From: Nocardioides sp.
Lineage (GTDB): Bacteria; Actinomycetota; Actinomycetes; Propionibacteriales; Nocardioidaceae
Direction of reading: 5' to 3'
Length of the DNA: 15,298 nucleotides
Assembly: GCA_003519585.1 (NCBI GenBank)
Contig: DOWL01000042.1
Span: 2,045 to 17,342 of the forward strand
Positions 7,197-14,891 of this stretch are shown here, one piece after another; the first letter of the stretch is position 1, and every line of letters begins with the position of its first letter. The notes beneath the pieces are model-generated. The model saw nothing but the letters and a program-made list of their open reading frames with translations, did no database searches and was not told the DNA's origin. Position numbers and translations under genes: made by a program.

Positions 7197-8999
7197 TCAA
7201 CGCCCTTGTTGCGCGACCCAGGAGCGGTGCAGCCCCGCGTAGATGCCCTCGGGGTCACGCAGGAGCTCGGTGTGCGGACCCCGCTGGACCACGCGGCCCC
7301 GGTCGACCACGATCACCTCGTCTGCCGACTCCGCGGTGGAGAGCCGGTGTGCGATGGTCACCGAGGTCCGACCGGACATCAGCCGCTCGAGAGCGCGGCC
7401 GATCCGCATCTCCAGCTGCGGGTCGACGGCACTGGTGGCCTCGTCGAGGACCAGCAGGTCGGGATCGGCGAGCTGGGCCCGCAGCAGCGCGACCAGTTGC
7501 CGCTCGCCGGCCGAGAGCGACTCGCCGCGCTGACCGACCTGGGTGTCGAGACCGGCCGGCAGGGTGGCCAGCCAGTCGCCGAGGCCCAGCTCGGCCGCGC
7601 TGGCGAAGATGTCGTCGTCGGAGGCGTCGAGCCGGCCGTAGCGGACGTTGGCGGCGATCGTGTCGTCGAAAAGGAAGCCCTCCTGCGGCACCAGCACGAC
7701 CGAACGGCGGAGCGAGGCCTGCGCGATCCGGCGTACGTCGACCCCGTCGAGTAGCACCGCGCCCTCGCCGGCGTCCATGAGCCGGGTCAGCAGCTTGGCC
7801 ACCGTGGACTTGCCCGAACCGGTCTCGCCGACCACCGCGACCCGCTTGCCGGCCTCGATCGCGAGGTCGATGTCCTGGAGCACCGGTGGGCCGCCGGGAT
7901 AGGCGAACCAGACATGGTCGAAGCGCACGTCGAGCGGTCCACGCGGCAGGATCTCGCCGTCGACGCCGGGATCGACGAGGTCGGCAGGGGTCTCGAGGAT
8001 GCCGATCACCCGGCGCCACCCGGCGAGGGCGTTCTGTGCGTCGGTGAGGATCTGGGTGCCCATCTGGACCGGCCCGACGAACAGCGTGACCAGGAACGCG
8101 AAGGCCACCACCGTGCCGGCGGTGATCTGGTCGGCGAAGCCCAGCCAGATGCCGATGATGATCACGCCAGCATTGGCGAGTCCGGCCGAGATGCCACCGA
8201 GGCTGAAGGAGACCACCGTGTATTTCTGGGCTGTCGTGCTGGCCGACTTGAACCCGTCGATCGCCTCGTCGATCCGGCTCTGGGTGCGGTCTTCGACGGC
8301 GTAGGAACGGACCACAGCGGCCCCGACCACCGGCTCGGAGATCGCGGCCAGCATCGCGCCCATCTGACGGCGCACGATGCCGTAGGCGGCCGACAGCTTG
8401 CGCTGGAAGTAGCGCAGGGACAGGAACAGCGGTGCGAACGCGACCCAGACCACGATCGCCAGCTGCCAGCTGTAGATCACCATCACCACGGTCGCGACCA
8501 GCACCTGGCCGGTGCTGATGATGAAGAACAGCCCGCCGAAGACCAGGAACTGGCTCACCTGGTCGACGTCGCTGGTCACCCGCGAGACCAGCGCTCCCCG
8601 GCGCTCGGTGTTCTGAGTGAGCAGCGGCAACTCGTGGACATGGCGGAACGCCTTGATCCGCAGCGTCGCCAAACCGCGCTCGGAGGTGGTGAACAGCCGC
8701 CGGGTCATGAGGTAGGACGCCACGCTCGTCACCACGATCGCGACCGCGGCGAGCAGCCCCATCAGCACCGTGAACGAGACGTCGGGGCCTTCGTCGCCGT
8801 TGAGCCCCCGGTCGAGGGTCTGCTGAACCACGATCGGGACGATGACCTGCCCGAACGAGGCGATCACGGCCAGCGCGAGGGTGCCGCGGAAACCCTCGGT
8901 CAGCTCCGGGCTGATCGCGACCCCGCGCCGGATCGTGTCGAGGGCGGCGATGTCCTCGCCGGAGTCCATGGCGGTGCCGTCGTTGAGCAGGGTGCTCAT
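7197..8999 (-). CDS. ABC exporter subunit with canonical Walker B but altered signature
   Basis: The 600-residue half-transporter has a six-helix type IV (exporter) membrane domain (about 35-325) followed by an ATPase domain (about 355-590). Walker A is GETGSGKST (391-399), the Q-loop Gln is 439, Walker B with catalytic Glu is LLVLDE (515-520), and the switch His is 551 (IAHRLST). The signature motif reads LSAGE (495-499) instead of LSGGQ. It starts at ATG 8999, overlapping the stop of the other half-transporter gene by 4 bp, with a strong GGAGG seven bases upstream. The two products are therefore expected to form one heterodimer. The substrate is unknown; lipids, peptides or drugs are all possible for this family. 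The open frame continues upstream through the neighbouring gene but is not coding there. Confidence 0.93.
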   Translation of the reverse strand: MSTLLNDGTAMDSGEDIAALDTIRRGVAISPELTEGFRGTLALAVIASFGQVIVPIVVQQTLDRGLNGDEGPDVSFTVLMGLLAAVAIVVTSVASYLMTRRLFTTSERGLATLRIKAFRHVHELPLLTQNTERRGALVSRVTSDVDQVSQFLVFGGLFFIISTGQVLVATVVMVIYSWQLAIVVWVAFAPLFLSLRYFQRKLSAAYGIVRRQMGAMLAAISEPVVGAAVVRSYAVEDRTQSRIDEAIDGFKSASTTAQKYTVVSFSLGGISAGLANAGVIIIGIWLGFADQITAGTVVAFAFLVTLFVGPVQMGTQILTDAQNALAGWRRVIGILETPADLVDPGVDGEILPRGPLDVRFDHVWFAYPGGPPVLQDIDLAIEAGKRVAVVGETGSGKSTVAKLLTRLMDAGEGAVLLDGVDVRRIAQASLRRSVVLVPQEGFLFDDTIAANVRYGRLDASDDDIFASAAELGLGDWLATLPAGLDTQVGQRGESLSAGERQLVALLRAQLADPDLLVLDEATSAVDPQLEMRIGRALERLMSGRTSVTIAHRLSTAESADEVIVVDRGRVVQRGPHTELLRDPEGIYAGLHRSWVAQQGR

Positions 9000-10903
9000 C
9001 GCAGCCCCTCCCCCGCCAGTTCGTCGATCCCGTCGATCCCGTCCACGCCGTCGATGCCCTCGACGAGGTCGACCGGCTCCGGCTCGTGGGGCGGGTGGTC
9101 GCCGTGCTCGTAGGCGTTGACCAGCCGGGCGTACGACGGGCTCCGGGCCAGCAGCTCGGCGTGGGTGCCGCGGTCGACGATGCGGCCGTCCTCGAGGTGG
9201 ACCACCTCGTCGGCCAGCGCGATCGTGGCCTTGCGGTAGGCGACCACCACCAGCGTCGCATCGGTCTCGCCACCGACCGCGCCCTCGCGCAGAGCGGCCA
9301 GGATGCGGGCCTCGACCTCGGGGTCCACCGTGCTCGTCGCATCGTCGAGGACCAGCAGCCGGGGTCGCCGGACCAGGGCTCGCGCCAGCGAGATCCGCTG
9401 CCGTTGGCCTCCCGATAGTGAGGTCCCGCGCTCGCCGAGCCTGGTGTCGAGCCCGCGCGGGAGCGCAGCCACGAACCCCTCCGCCTGGGCCGCGCGCAAC
9501 GCCGCCCACACCTGCGCGTCGGACAGGTCGGCACCGAGGGTGACGTTGCCCCGGACGTCGTCGTCGAAGAGGAACGCGGTCTGCGGCACGACTGCGGCCA
9601 CCTCGGCCAGCTGGCCGCGAGCGAGGTCGCGCAGGTCGACACCGTCGATCCGGATCCGCCCCTCGTCGGGGTCGACCAGCCGGGTGAGGAGCGCGGTCAG
9701 TGTGCTCTTGCCGGAGGCGGTGGCGCCGACGATCGCCACGGTGCGGCCCGGCTCGACGGTGAACCCGACGTCGTCGAGCAGCCGCTGGTCGGGGAGGTAG
9801 GAGTAGGCGAGGTGCTCGACCTCGAGCCGGGCACCGAGGGACGTCGCCGGCGGAGCCGGGGTGGCGCCGTACGGCATCTCGCCCTTGGCCCGCAACACTC
9901 GGCGGATCCGGCGGTAGCCGACCACACTGCGTGGGAACTCGCCGAGCAGCCAGCCGATCGAGCGGATCGGGAAGGAGACGATCGTGAGGAGGTAGGCGAC
10001 GGTCACCACGTCGCCGGCCTGGGTCGAGCCGCCCAGCACTCGGCTGACCCCGACCGCGAGCACGATCAGCACCCCGATGTTGGGCAGCGCCGCGAGGGTG
10101 GGGTCGAAGGCCGCGCGGATCCAGCCCGCGCGCGTGTTGACGTCGCGCAGCTCGTGGGCCTTGGCCGCGAAGCGGGCGGCCTCCTCGCTCTCCCGGCCGA
10201 GCGTCTTGACGACCATCGCGCCGTCGAACGACTCGTGGGCGATCTCGCTGACCTCGGCCCGCAACTCCTGCGCGCGGGTCATCAGCGGCGAGGCCAACTG
10301 CTGGTAGGCGAGGTTGGCGATGATCACGGCGGGGAAGATGAGCAGGCCGACGACGGCGAGCACCACGTCGGCGAGGAACATCTGGCCGATGGCGATCGCC
10401 ATCATCGCGACCGTGCCGACGGCCATGGGAAGCGGCGCGATCGGCCCCCAGGCCGCTTCGACGTCGGAGTTGGCGTTGGAGAGGAGTTCGCCGGTCGGGT
10501 GTCGCTGGTGCCACTCCATGGGCAGGGAGAGATATTGCCGGGTGACCGCGCGGCGACTGTGCGCCTGCATGCGGTATTGCATGATCCCGGCACCCAGCCG
10601 GCGGGCCACGATGCCGACCGCCCGCAGCAGGGCCACACCGAGGAACAGCGCGAGCACGGCGATGAGTAGCCGCTCGTCGACGTGGCCGTCTCGGAAGCCG
10701 GGGAGTAGGACGTGGTCGGTCGCCCAGCCGAGCACCCACGCGTCGGCGACCGTCAGCGCCCCGAACAGCAGGCTTCCGATCGTGGAGAGCGTGAAGATCC
10801 ACGGCTCGCGCTTGATCGCGACCCACAGGACGCCGAACCCCTCGGAGGTGGTGGCGGCCCGTTGTCGCGGCGACGCGGACGACACCGCACCTGCCTCGCT
10901 CAC
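8996..10903 (-). CDS. ABC exporter subunit with degenerate ATP site
   Basis: The 635-residue half-transporter has an exporter-type membrane domain (about 33-325) and an ATPase domain (about 358-595). Walker A is GATASGKST (393-401), the Q-loop Gln is 441, and the signature LSGGQ (496-500) is perfect. The catalytic Glu after Walker B is replaced by Asp521 (LLVLDDATST), and the switch histidine position is Tyr556 (VAYRKAT). This marks the subunit that carries the non-hydrolysing site of heterodimeric exporters. The last 35 residues form an acidic tail with a repeated IDG/VDG motif. The start is GTG at 10903 with a weak purine-rich upstream region. It is first in the exporter pair, and upstream lies a divergent control region with inverted repeats. 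No substrate can be deduced from the neighbours. Confidence 0.93.
   Translation of the reverse strand: MSEAGAVSSASPRQRAATTSEGFGVLWVAIKREPWIFTLSTIGSLLFGALTVADAWVLGWATDHVLLPGFRDGHVDERLLIAVLALFLGVALLRAVGIVARRLGAGIMQYRMQAHSRRAVTRQYLSLPMEWHQRHPTGELLSNANSDVEAAWGPIAPLPMAVGTVAMMAIAIGQMFLADVVLAVVGLLIFPAVIIANLAYQQLASPLMTRAQELRAEVSEIAHESFDGAMVVKTLGRESEEAARFAAKAHELRDVNTRAGWIRAAFDPTLAALPNIGVLIVLAVGVSRVLGGSTQAGDVVTVAYLLTIVSFPIRSIGWLLGEFPRSVVGYRRIRRVLRAKGEMPYGATPAPPATSLGARLEVEHLAYSYLPDQRLLDDVGFTVEPGRTVAIVGATASGKSTLTALLTRLVDPDEGRIRIDGVDLRDLARGQLAEVAAVVPQTAFLFDDDVRGNVTLGADLSDAQVWAALRAAQAEGFVAALPRGLDTRLGERGTSLSGGQRQRISLARALVRRPRLLVLDDATSTVDPEVEARILAALREGAVGGETDATLVVVAYRKATIALADEVVHLEDGRIVDRGTHAELLARSPSYARLVNAYEHGDHPPHEPEPVDLVEGIDGVDGIDGIDELAGEGLR
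9023..9058. repeat. Four imperfect 9-bp tandem repeats in the ABC subunit tail
   Basis: GTCGATCCC, GTCGATCCC, GTCCACGCC and GTCGATGCC follow one another. On the coding strand they encode the GID-GVD-GID-GID run near the C-terminus. The first two copies are identical, so this may vary in number between strains without a frameshift. Confidence 0.7.
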
Positions 10904-10947
10904 CCGACCACGCTCTCTCGTTCGTCTACGTCTCGTCCGTGCGACCC

Positions 10948-10987
10948 GTCCGTCACGGACTGCAGGGCAACCCGGACGTCCCTGCAG
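10948..10987. promoter_or_regulatory. Overlapping inverted repeats, putative operator
   Basis: GTCCGT-C-ACGGAC (10948-10960) is a perfect 6-1-6 dyad. It is followed directly by CTGCAGGG (10960-10967) and CCCTGCAG (10980-10987), a perfect 8-bp inverted repeat with a 12-bp centre. They stand in the 132-bp gap between the exporter genes and the divergent TIGR03085 gene, where a repressor or activator would bind. No regulator gene is in the window. Confidence 0.45.
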
Positions 10988-11016
10988 GCTATTCCCGGCC
11001 GGGGACAGTGGACCAA
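10986..11016 (-). promoter_or_regulatory. Candidate promoter for the ABC exporter pair
   Basis: On the minus strand TTGGTC (11011-11016) is followed after 19 nt by TAGCCT (10986-10991), which fits TANNNT. The -10 box touches the inverted repeat. The spacer is longer than ideal. Confidence 0.3.
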
Positions 11017-11021
11017 CCCGT

Positions 11022-11027
11022 TACCGT
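11022..11027 (+). promoter_or_regulatory. Possible -10 box of a leaderless TIGR03085 transcript
   Basis: TACCGT fits TANNNT and lies eight bases before the GTG at 11036. There is no ribosome binding site in front of that GTG, so a leaderless message is plausible. No matching -35 box was found. Confidence 0.3.
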
Positions 11028-11035
11028 TCAGCAAC

Positions 11036-11683
11036 GTGACCCTCCCCCTCCACCGCCGCGAGCGCCACGCCCTGTGCGACACCGCCCTCCAGGTCGGTCC
11101 CGACGCCCCCACGCTGTGCGGGACCTGGACCGCCCGTGACCTGGCGGCGCACCTCCTGGTGCGGGAGCGTGGCTGGTGGGGGCCGGCGGCGGGGATCACC
11201 CTGTCGCGGTTGGAGGGGGTCACCGAGCGCGCCATGGCCCGCGCCGCGAGCAGGCCGTTCCCGGAGCTGGTCGAGCAGGTGCGCGAGCCGGCCCTGACGC
11301 CGTACCGGATCCCCGGCGTCGAGCGGTTGACGAACACCCTGGAGTACTTCGTCCACCACGAGGACCTGCGCCGGGCGCAGCCGGGCTGGGTACCGCGCGA
11401 GCTGACCCGCGAGGACGAGGACGAGCTCTGGAGTCTGGTCAAGGGCTCCGCGAAGCTGTCGACCCGCAAGGCCGGCGTGCCCGTCGTAGCGCGACGCACG
11501 GTCTGGGACGACCTGCCCCCCGAGTCGGCCACCATCCGCAAGGGCGCCGACCCGGTGGTGGTGACCGGTCGGCCCGGCGAGCTGGTGATGTTCTTCTTCG
11601 GCCGCTCCGAGCTGCACGACGTCACCTTCGAAGGCCCACCCGAGGCGATTGCTCGGCTGCAAGGGGCCGACCGAGGTTTCTAG
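11036..11683 (+). CDS. TIGR03085 family metal-binding protein (DinB/mycothiol-type fold)
   Basis: This 215-residue protein starts with a GTG, and its N-terminus contains CGTWTARDLAAHLLVRE (28-44), the typical first helix pair of the maleylpyruvate isomerase/DinB-like superfamily. His39, with His107 and His108 in YFVHHEDLRRAQPGW, are the likely metal ligands. This pattern is found in the actinobacterial TIGR03085/TIGR03083 group. Members are suspected mycothiol-dependent or other metal-bound enzymes, but no reaction is established for this one. There is no signal peptide. It is transcribed away from the ABC exporter genes and toward the M6 peptidase gene. In related genomes it is often found near the his-trp region. 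Confidence 0.85.
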   Translation: MTLPLHRRERHALCDTALQVGPDAPTLCGTWTARDLAAHLLVRERGWWGPAAGITLSRLEGVTERAMARAASRPFPELVEQVREPALTPYRIPGVERLTNTLEYFVHHEDLRRAQPGWVPRELTREDEDELWSLVKGSAKLSTRKAGVPVVARRTVWDDLPPESATIRKGADPVVVTGRPGELVMFFFGRSELHDVTFEGPPEAIARLQGADRGF

Positions 11684-11700
11684 CGTTGCCTGCGTTCAGG

Positions 11701-11722
11701 GATCCCAAGAACTGTTGGGATT
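11701..11722 (+). terminator. Hairpin shortly after the TIGR03085 gene
   Basis: ATCCCAA and TTGGGAT form a 7-bp perfect stem with a 6-nt loop (11702-11721), which a G-T pair at 11701/11722 extends. It lies 18 nt after the stop codon. Only two T bases follow, so terminator activity is uncertain. Confidence 0.4.
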
Positions 11723-11737
11723 CATCCCCACACGGCA

Positions 11738-11771
11738 CGGAGCCCGACACCCTGTCGGGTGCCGGGCTCCG
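11738..11771. terminator. Strong bidirectional hairpin between convergent genes
   Basis: A 9-bp stem (CGGAGCCCG / CGGGCTCCG), one A-C mismatch and a further 5-bp stem (CACCC/GGGTG) close a TGTC loop. It lies between the TIGR03085 stop and the peptidase stop, where both transcripts should end. There is no T-run, as is usual in high-GC actinobacteria. Confidence 0.65.
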
Positions 11772-11787
11772 CTCGATTCAACGTGCG

Positions 11788-12194
11788 TCAGTTCTTCTTC
11801 GTGACGCGGATCTTCAGGGTGGTGGTCGCCGGAGCCCAGCCGGAGGTGGGCTCGAAGGTCACGACGAGCTCCTTCTTGCCGGCCTTGTTCAGCTTCGGCA
11901 GCTTCAGCTTCACGGTGCCGTTGACCAGCTGACCAGTCACCTTCTTGCCACCGAACGTCACCTTCACAATGCCCTCCGGAATGCCGGCAGCCGAGCCGAC
12001 CGTGACCTTGATCTTGGCCTTGTGCCCGGCCTTGACCTTCTTGGGCGCGTCGACCGAGAGCGTCACGGCCGCGGCTTGGCCGGTCCCGCTCGCGCTCGCC
12101 GTACTGGTCGCCGCGTCGTAGCCGGCCAGCGTGCCGGTGACCACGACCCCGATCGCCTTGCCCGCGTCGCCCGGCTTGACCTGGTAGGTCGTCC
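11788..12194. repeat. Copy 1 of a 407-bp paralogous 3' module
   Basis: The 3' end of the M6 peptidase gene aligns without gaps to the end of the neighbouring gene at 14892-15298, in the same orientation and 3104 bp away. By eye the proteins share about 60% of residues. Blocks such as VTGQLVNG, TGTLAG and APKKV are identical. Confidence 0.8.
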
Positions 12195-14727
12195 CGGTGG
12201 CGCCGGCGACGTTCTGGCCGGCCACCTGCCACCGGTAGGACACCGCGACACCGCTCTGGAAGAACGTGGGCGGCACCGCGGTCAGGGTCTGCCCGGTGGC
12301 GGGCGTACCGGTCACCGCAGCGGCCTTGGTCACGGCCACGAACTTGCGGCCGGCCCGGACCACCATCTGGCCGCGGCTCTCGTCGCTCGAGACGACCTGG
12401 ATCACCGTGCCGTTGCCGGCGACCTGGGTCGAGAACCACGAGGTGATGTCGTCGCTGTCGTCCCAGTACCCGTCGGGGTCGGTGTCCTCGAAGACCGGCA
12501 CGCTCGGCTGCGCAGCGACGTCGAAGCTCCGGGTCCCGGAGGCGTTCTCGCGCGTCAGGTGCAGCCCGTCGGTCTGGTCGACGTCGAAGGTGGCATCGAA
12601 CGAGTTCACGTTGCCCGAGGCGTAGGCGACGGGCACCCCGCCCGTGGTCCAGTAGGCGTACTCGGGGTTGGCGTCGACCGGCAGCGCCTGGCCACCACCG
12701 GGGTGTGAGCTGACGTCGTTGTCGGCGTACAGCCCGTTGACGTACCACACCAGCAGGCCGTCCTGGTACTTGTACTGATCGACCTTGCTGGGCGCGGTCA
12801 GCGGGTAGTCGAAGCTGTACGGACCCTGGGACAGCGTCTTGTCGTAGCCGTCGTAGGTCTTGTTCTCCGCCAGGTAGTACTGGTCGTAGACCAGCGTGAA
12901 GGTCGACCCGTCCATCACCCGGAAGCCGTCGAGCGTCCAGGTCGGCGCGCCGTCCTCGACATCGGTCAGGACCGAGCCGTCGATCGCCACCGAGTCGACC
13001 GAGAAGCCGAGCTCGTGGTACGCCGCGTCGTTGACCATCTCGAACCGGACCTTCACGTTCGAGCCGGCGTAGGCGGTCAGGTCCGCGGACAGGTCCGTCC
13101 ACTCGTTGTCGCAGACCCCGTCACCGTCTCGCGTCCCGGAGCAGCCGGTGATGCCGAAGCCCTCGTTCTGCTGGTTGGGGTCGGTGGTCGTCGACAGGTC
13201 CGTCTCGACGTGGTCCCAGGTGGTCCCTCCGTCGGCGGAGACCTCGAGGTAGGCGTAGTCCCAGTCATCCTCGACCGAGTAGCTGACCCGCGCGGTGAGC
13301 TCCGGGTTGCCCGCCGGCACTGCGACGGTCGGGCTGGTCGTGGTGGCGCTGCGGTCGTCGCCGTTGCCGGAGTAGAAGTAGTGCGTCCCCTGGTCGGGCT
13401 CGACCACGTCGATGGTCGCGCTGCCCTGCGGGAGCGTCACCGCGAGCGCCTGCGCGCCCACGTCCGTGGCGTGGTACGACGGCCCGAGGACCACCTGCTG
13501 GGGCGCGCCGGAACCGTCGACCGTCTTGAGGTCGTTCGGCCCGTACCAGCCGAGGAACAGCTTGTCGGGAGCACCCATGTGGTTGGGCGTGGTGCCGATG
13601 GCGCCGTCGCCGTGACCGTTCCACGAGCCCTGGCTCATCAGCGTCCAGAACCCGGTGCTGTTGTCGCCGCCCTGGGTGTCGTAGTAGTCGGGGACACCGA
13701 GGTCGTGGGCGAACTCGTGCGCGAAGACGCCCAGGCCGCCGTTCTCCGGCTCGGTGGTGTAGTCGCGGATCCAGAGGCCGGAGTCGCCGATCTCGACGCC
13801 GCCGTTCTCGTTGCCCGCGGGGCCGACGTCGCCGTTGGTGTTGACCGAGGAACGGTGGGCCCAGATCGCCCAGGCCGGCGCGCCGGCCGACTCGTCCTCA
13901 CCGGCGTGGATCGCCTGGAAGTGGTCGATGTAGCCGTCGGGCTCGTTGAAGTCGCCGTCACCGTCGTAGTCGAACCGGTCCCAGATGTCGAAGCTCGCCA
14001 GGTAGCTCTTGATCTCCGCCGGGGTCTTGCCGGCGTCCACCTGGTCGTCGTACCACGCGTCGGCACCGTCCTGGAGGAATGCGGTCATCGCCTCGCCGGT
14101 CTCCTCGCCGTCGGCGTCCTGGTAGTACGACGCGGCGTTGGGGACCTTGACCCAGTCGGACACGTCGCCCTCGAGGTCGAACCGTCCGCTGGACATCTCG
14201 TTGTAGATGCTCTTGAACGACTCACCGTTCTGGCTGGCCAGACCGTTGAAGAACATGTCCTTGTAGTGCTGCTGCGTGAAGTGCTGCAGCCAGTACGTCG
14301 AGTTGTCGCTGCGTGCGGGCTCGGGGATCTCGTCGTGGAGCGGTCCCGCGGTGTTGTCCGGGAAGGCGGGGTTGCTGTCCTCGTCGCCGAACTCCAGGAG
14401 GAAGGTCAGCAGCTGAGCGGTCTGGGTCGCCGGGTAGTCGACCTTGACGCCGCCGTCGAGCTTGATGGTGCGGTCGGCACCCTTGCCGACGGTCTTGGCG
14501 TCGCCGCTGACCAGGGCGTCGACCGCCCGCTGACGCAGCGCGGTCTGCTTGCGTGACAGCGCATCGGGCCGGTTGTCAGGCTTCTGGGCCGCCACCGGGC
14601 CCTTGCTGGCCGGGATGCCGTCGAGGCCGGGATCCGCTTGCGCGGCCCCGGGAACAGCAGTGGCCGCGAACCCGAGGGTCGCGACCACAGTGGCAAGGCT
14701 GGCGAGGCCAGCGATCTTACGACTCAC
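11788..14727 (-). CDS. Secreted M6 family metalloprotease (immune inhibitor A type)
   Basis: The 979-residue precursor starts at GTG 14727, five bases after a GGAGG ribosome binding site. The signal peptide is residues 1-31 with an AQA cleavage site. The M6 catalytic domain contains the zinc site HEFAHDLGVPDYYD (His337, Glu338, His341, Asp347), the Met-turn LMSQGSW (Met364), and a calcium-type loop DYDGDGDFNEPDGYID (253-268). A beta-rich region with a C-C pair (GCSGTRDGDGVCDNEW) follows. Two C-terminal Ig-like modules span about 800-887 and 888-979, ending in KKN without an anchor. M6 proteases such as Bacillus InhA degrade extracellular proteins. Here the target is unknown, and nutrition is as likely as virulence. 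The C-terminal part matches the end of the next gene upstream. Confidence 0.94.
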   Translation of the reverse strand: MSRKIAGLASLATVVATLGFAATAVPGAAQADPGLDGIPASKGPVAAQKPDNRPDALSRKQTALRQRAVDALVSGDAKTVGKGADRTIKLDGGVKVDYPATQTAQLLTFLLEFGDEDSNPAFPDNTAGPLHDEIPEPARSDNSTYWLQHFTQQHYKDMFFNGLASQNGESFKSIYNEMSSGRFDLEGDVSDWVKVPNAASYYQDADGEETGEAMTAFLQDGADAWYDDQVDAGKTPAEIKSYLASFDIWDRFDYDGDGDFNEPDGYIDHFQAIHAGEDESAGAPAWAIWAHRSSVNTNGDVGPAGNENGGVEIGDSGLWIRDYTTEPENGGLGVFAHEFAHDLGVPDYYDTQGGDNSTGFWTLMSQGSWNGHGDGAIGTTPNHMGAPDKLFLGWYGPNDLKTVDGSGAPQQVVLGPSYHATDVGAQALAVTLPQGSATIDVVEPDQGTHYFYSGNGDDRSATTTSPTVAVPAGNPELTARVSYSVEDDWDYAYLEVSADGGTTWDHVETDLSTTTDPNQQNEGFGITGCSGTRDGDGVCDNEWTDLSADLTAYAGSNVKVRFEMVNDAAYHELGFSVDSVAIDGSVLTDVEDGAPTWTLDGFRVMDGSTFTLVYDQYYLAENKTYDGYDKTLSQGPYSFDYPLTAPSKVDQYKYQDGLLVWYVNGLYADNDVSSHPGGGQALPVDANPEYAYWTTGGVPVAYASGNVNSFDATFDVDQTDGLHLTRENASGTRSFDVAAQPSVPVFEDTDPDGYWDDSDDITSWFSTQVAGNGTVIQVVSSDESRGQMVVRAGRKFVAVTKAAAVTGTPATGQTLTAVPPTFFQSGVAVSYRWQVAGQNVAGATGTTYQVKPGDAGKAIGVVVTGTLAGYDAATSTASASGTGQAAAVTLSVDAPKKVKAGHKAKIKVTVGSAAGIPEGIVKVTFGGKKVTGQLVNGTVKLKLPKLNKAGKKELVVTFEPTSGWAPATTTLKIRVTKKN

Positions 14728-14764
14728 ATGTTCCTCCGAGGGTATGGACGAGATGGCCGCGCCT

Positions 14765-14781
14765 CGGCAGGAAATCTGCCG
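14765..14781 (-). promoter_or_regulatory. Hairpin in the M6 peptidase 5' leader
   Basis: CGGCAG and CTGCCG form a 6-bp stem with an ATTTC loop, 38 bp upstream of the GTG. It lies in the predicted 62-nt leader and could stabilise the message or be chance. Confidence 0.35.
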
Positions 14782-14795
14782 GGGAGGGCCCGCGC

Positions 14796-14825
14796 AGCCT
14801 GCAAGTTCTATTGCGGGGTTGTCAA
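14796..14825 (-). promoter_or_regulatory. Candidate promoter of the M6 peptidase gene
   Basis: On the minus strand a perfect TTGACA (14820-14825) is followed by 18 nt and CAGGCT (14796-14801), a fair -10 match. The transcript would start near 14789. It lies in the 164-bp gap between the two secreted-protein genes, so the peptidase is likely transcribed on its own. Confidence 0.5.
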
Positions 14826-14847
14826 GGTCAACGAACACCTAGAACCC

Positions 14848-14862
14848 GATCGGTGTCCGATC
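14848..14862. promoter_or_regulatory. Inverted repeat upstream of the M6 promoter
   Basis: GATCGG-TGT-CCGATC is a perfect 6-3-6 dyad 23 bp upstream of the -35 box. Further CCGATC copies lie at 14876-14881 (in ACCGATC) and 14884-14889 (CCGATCC). It could be part of a terminator or an operator. Confidence 0.35.
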
Positions 14863-14871
14863 CGTTATCTG

Positions 14872-14891
14872 CGGACCGATCAGCCGATCCG
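14872..14891 (-). terminator. Hairpin directly after the upstream secreted-protein gene
   Basis: On the minus strand CGGATCGG and TCGGTCCG pair (eight positions, two of them G-T) around a CTGA loop, starting at the base after the stop codon. Terminator function is likely from its place, but no T-run follows. Confidence 0.45.

Noticed and set aside
7138..7200. Upstream start for hisI
   Set aside because: The extra 21 residues do not resemble HisI proteins, which normally begin near MSLDP.
9023..9067. CRISPR-like or satellite repeat
   Set aside because: The units are 9 bp, contiguous, within a coding frame and have no spacers.
7914..9113. Plus-strand open frame of 399 codons opposite the ABC genes
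   Set aside because: Its His/Asp/Glu/Arg-rich sequence has no family likeness, it is antisense to conserved ABC domains, and it lacks a ribosome binding site.
7197..10826. A single 1209-codon minus-strand frame spanning both exporter genes
   Set aside because: Only the part from 8999 down has ABC features in this frame. The upstream part is an out-of-frame reading of the other subunit, whose own frame carries all its motifs.
13015..14556. Plus-strand open frame of 513 codons opposite the M6 peptidase
   Set aside because: It is Val/Arg/Gly-rich with no motif, antisense to a gene with complete catalytic motifs. It is a shadow of third-position GC.
14728..14838. Longer start for the M6 peptidase
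   Set aside because: The extension would precede the signal peptide and overlap the TTGACA promoter. The GGAGG before the GTG at 14727 supports the shorter form.
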